Positions 5,908 to 6,150 of a DNA stretch of 6,150 nt are shown here, in pieces. Every line of letters starts with the position of its first letter. Position 1 is the first letter of the stretch. Location of the stretch: the NCBI GenBank assembly GCA_030600865.1, contig JAUVUS010000166.1, positions 1 to 6,150 on the forward strand. Reading direction: 5' to 3'. The notes beneath the pieces were generated by a model. It searched no databases, was not told the origin of the DNA, and saw nothing but the letters and a program-made list of their open reading frames with translations. The DNA is from Bacteroidales bacterium (GTDB lineage Bacteria; Bacteroidota; Bacteroidia; Bacteroidales; UBA12077). The position numbers and the translations under genes were made by a program.

Positions 5908-6150
5908 TTATTACTTTTTGTTGTGAAATAATTTACTAAAATAAACGAAAAACTTAAATATGGCATAAGAAAATCGTAAAGAAGTGAAGGTAATAATAAA
6001 TTTCTTTCATTTAAACGCCTCATAGCAACTTTATATATAATCAACTGTAAAATCATTCTGAATGCGAAAGCTCCAATTATATATAAATAAAATTCATTAA
6101 ACCAGATTAGTGATAATGCAAATAATACGTAATAGAAAACTCTACTTGTA
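5898..6150 (-). CDS. C-terminal end of an integral membrane protein, probable family 2 glycosyltransferase
   Basis: Partial gene: the last 83 codons are present and the 5' part lies beyond 6150. The reading frame begins with the codon at 6149-6147 and ends at TAA (5900-5898). The visible protein is strongly hydrophobic: a membrane segment around VFYYVLFALSLIWF, a second around YLYIIGAFAFRMILQLIIY, a basic loop VAMRRLNERNLLL, and a third around LLYDFLMPYLSFSFILVNYF, ending TTKSNKWK. Membrane helices, then 'R-L-x-E-x-x-L-L', then 'P-x-L-x-D-x-x-x-P', then a basic end, resemble the C-terminal tail of membrane-bound GT2 glycosyltransferases common in Bacteroidota. The catalytic domain is not in the window, so this is an inference from the tail alone. 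The stop overlaps the ATG of the sigma factor gene by 10 bases. Confidence 0.6.
   Translation of the reverse strand, partial: TSRVFYYVLFALSLIWFNEFYLYIIGAFAFRMILQLIIYKVAMRRLNERNLLLPSLLYDFLMPYLSFSFILVNYFTTKSNKWK

Noticed and set aside
1..6150. Mobile element, CRISPR array, tRNA/rRNA gene, phage or defence system
   Set aside because: All space is filled by same-strand genes with short gaps; I found no transposase, integrase, direct-repeat array or clover-leaf-like sequence, and composition is even throughout.

Overview
The window looks like chromosomal DNA of a Bacteroidota bacterium, probably of the Bacteroidales/Marinilabiliales/Cytophagales type. Four things point there. The DNA is AT-rich. 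A secreted protein ends in a type IX secretion system (T9SS) sorting domain, which is characteristic of that phylum. Two intergenic regions carry the Bacteroidota promoter signature (TTTG ... TAnnTTTG). Starts show little or no Shine-Dalgarno sequence. All eight genes lie on the minus strand, so transcription runs from high to low coordinates, and coding density is high.

Read in the direction of transcription, the window opens with the 3' end of an integral membrane protein gene (5898-6150, probably a family 2 glycosyltransferase). Its stop overlaps the start of an ECF-type sigma factor (5305-5907), which is followed after 11 bases by rsmG (4673-5293), a 16S rRNA methyltransferase. This tight arrangement suggests one transcription unit. 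A strong Bacteroidota-type promoter right after rsmG drives rpmH (ribosomal protein L34, 4417-4575, only 52 codons), which ends in a clear hairpin terminator (4358-4394). Next comes an apparently separate gene, mqnE (3125-4237), a radical SAM enzyme of the futalosine route to menaquinone, which seems to start at TTG.

A second putative promoter (about 3069-3094) precedes a compact three-gene unit: a membrane-anchored protein with three PASTA domains (2195-3025), a 659-residue T9SS cargo protein whose start overlaps the PASTA stop by 8 bases (223-2202), and the start of an RluA/RluD-type pseudouridine synthase (1-212, cut by the window edge).

Most of the content is housekeeping: translation (rsmG, rpmH, the rluD-like gene), quinone synthesis, envelope and transcription control. 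I see no phage, IS element, CRISPR array, tRNA/rRNA gene or defence system, and nothing that clearly amounts to an undescribed system. The least explained part is the coupling of a stand-alone PASTA protein to a secreted T9SS cargo of unknown function, followed by an orphan ECF sigma factor (no anti-sigma gene beside it) in a gene set of core functions.
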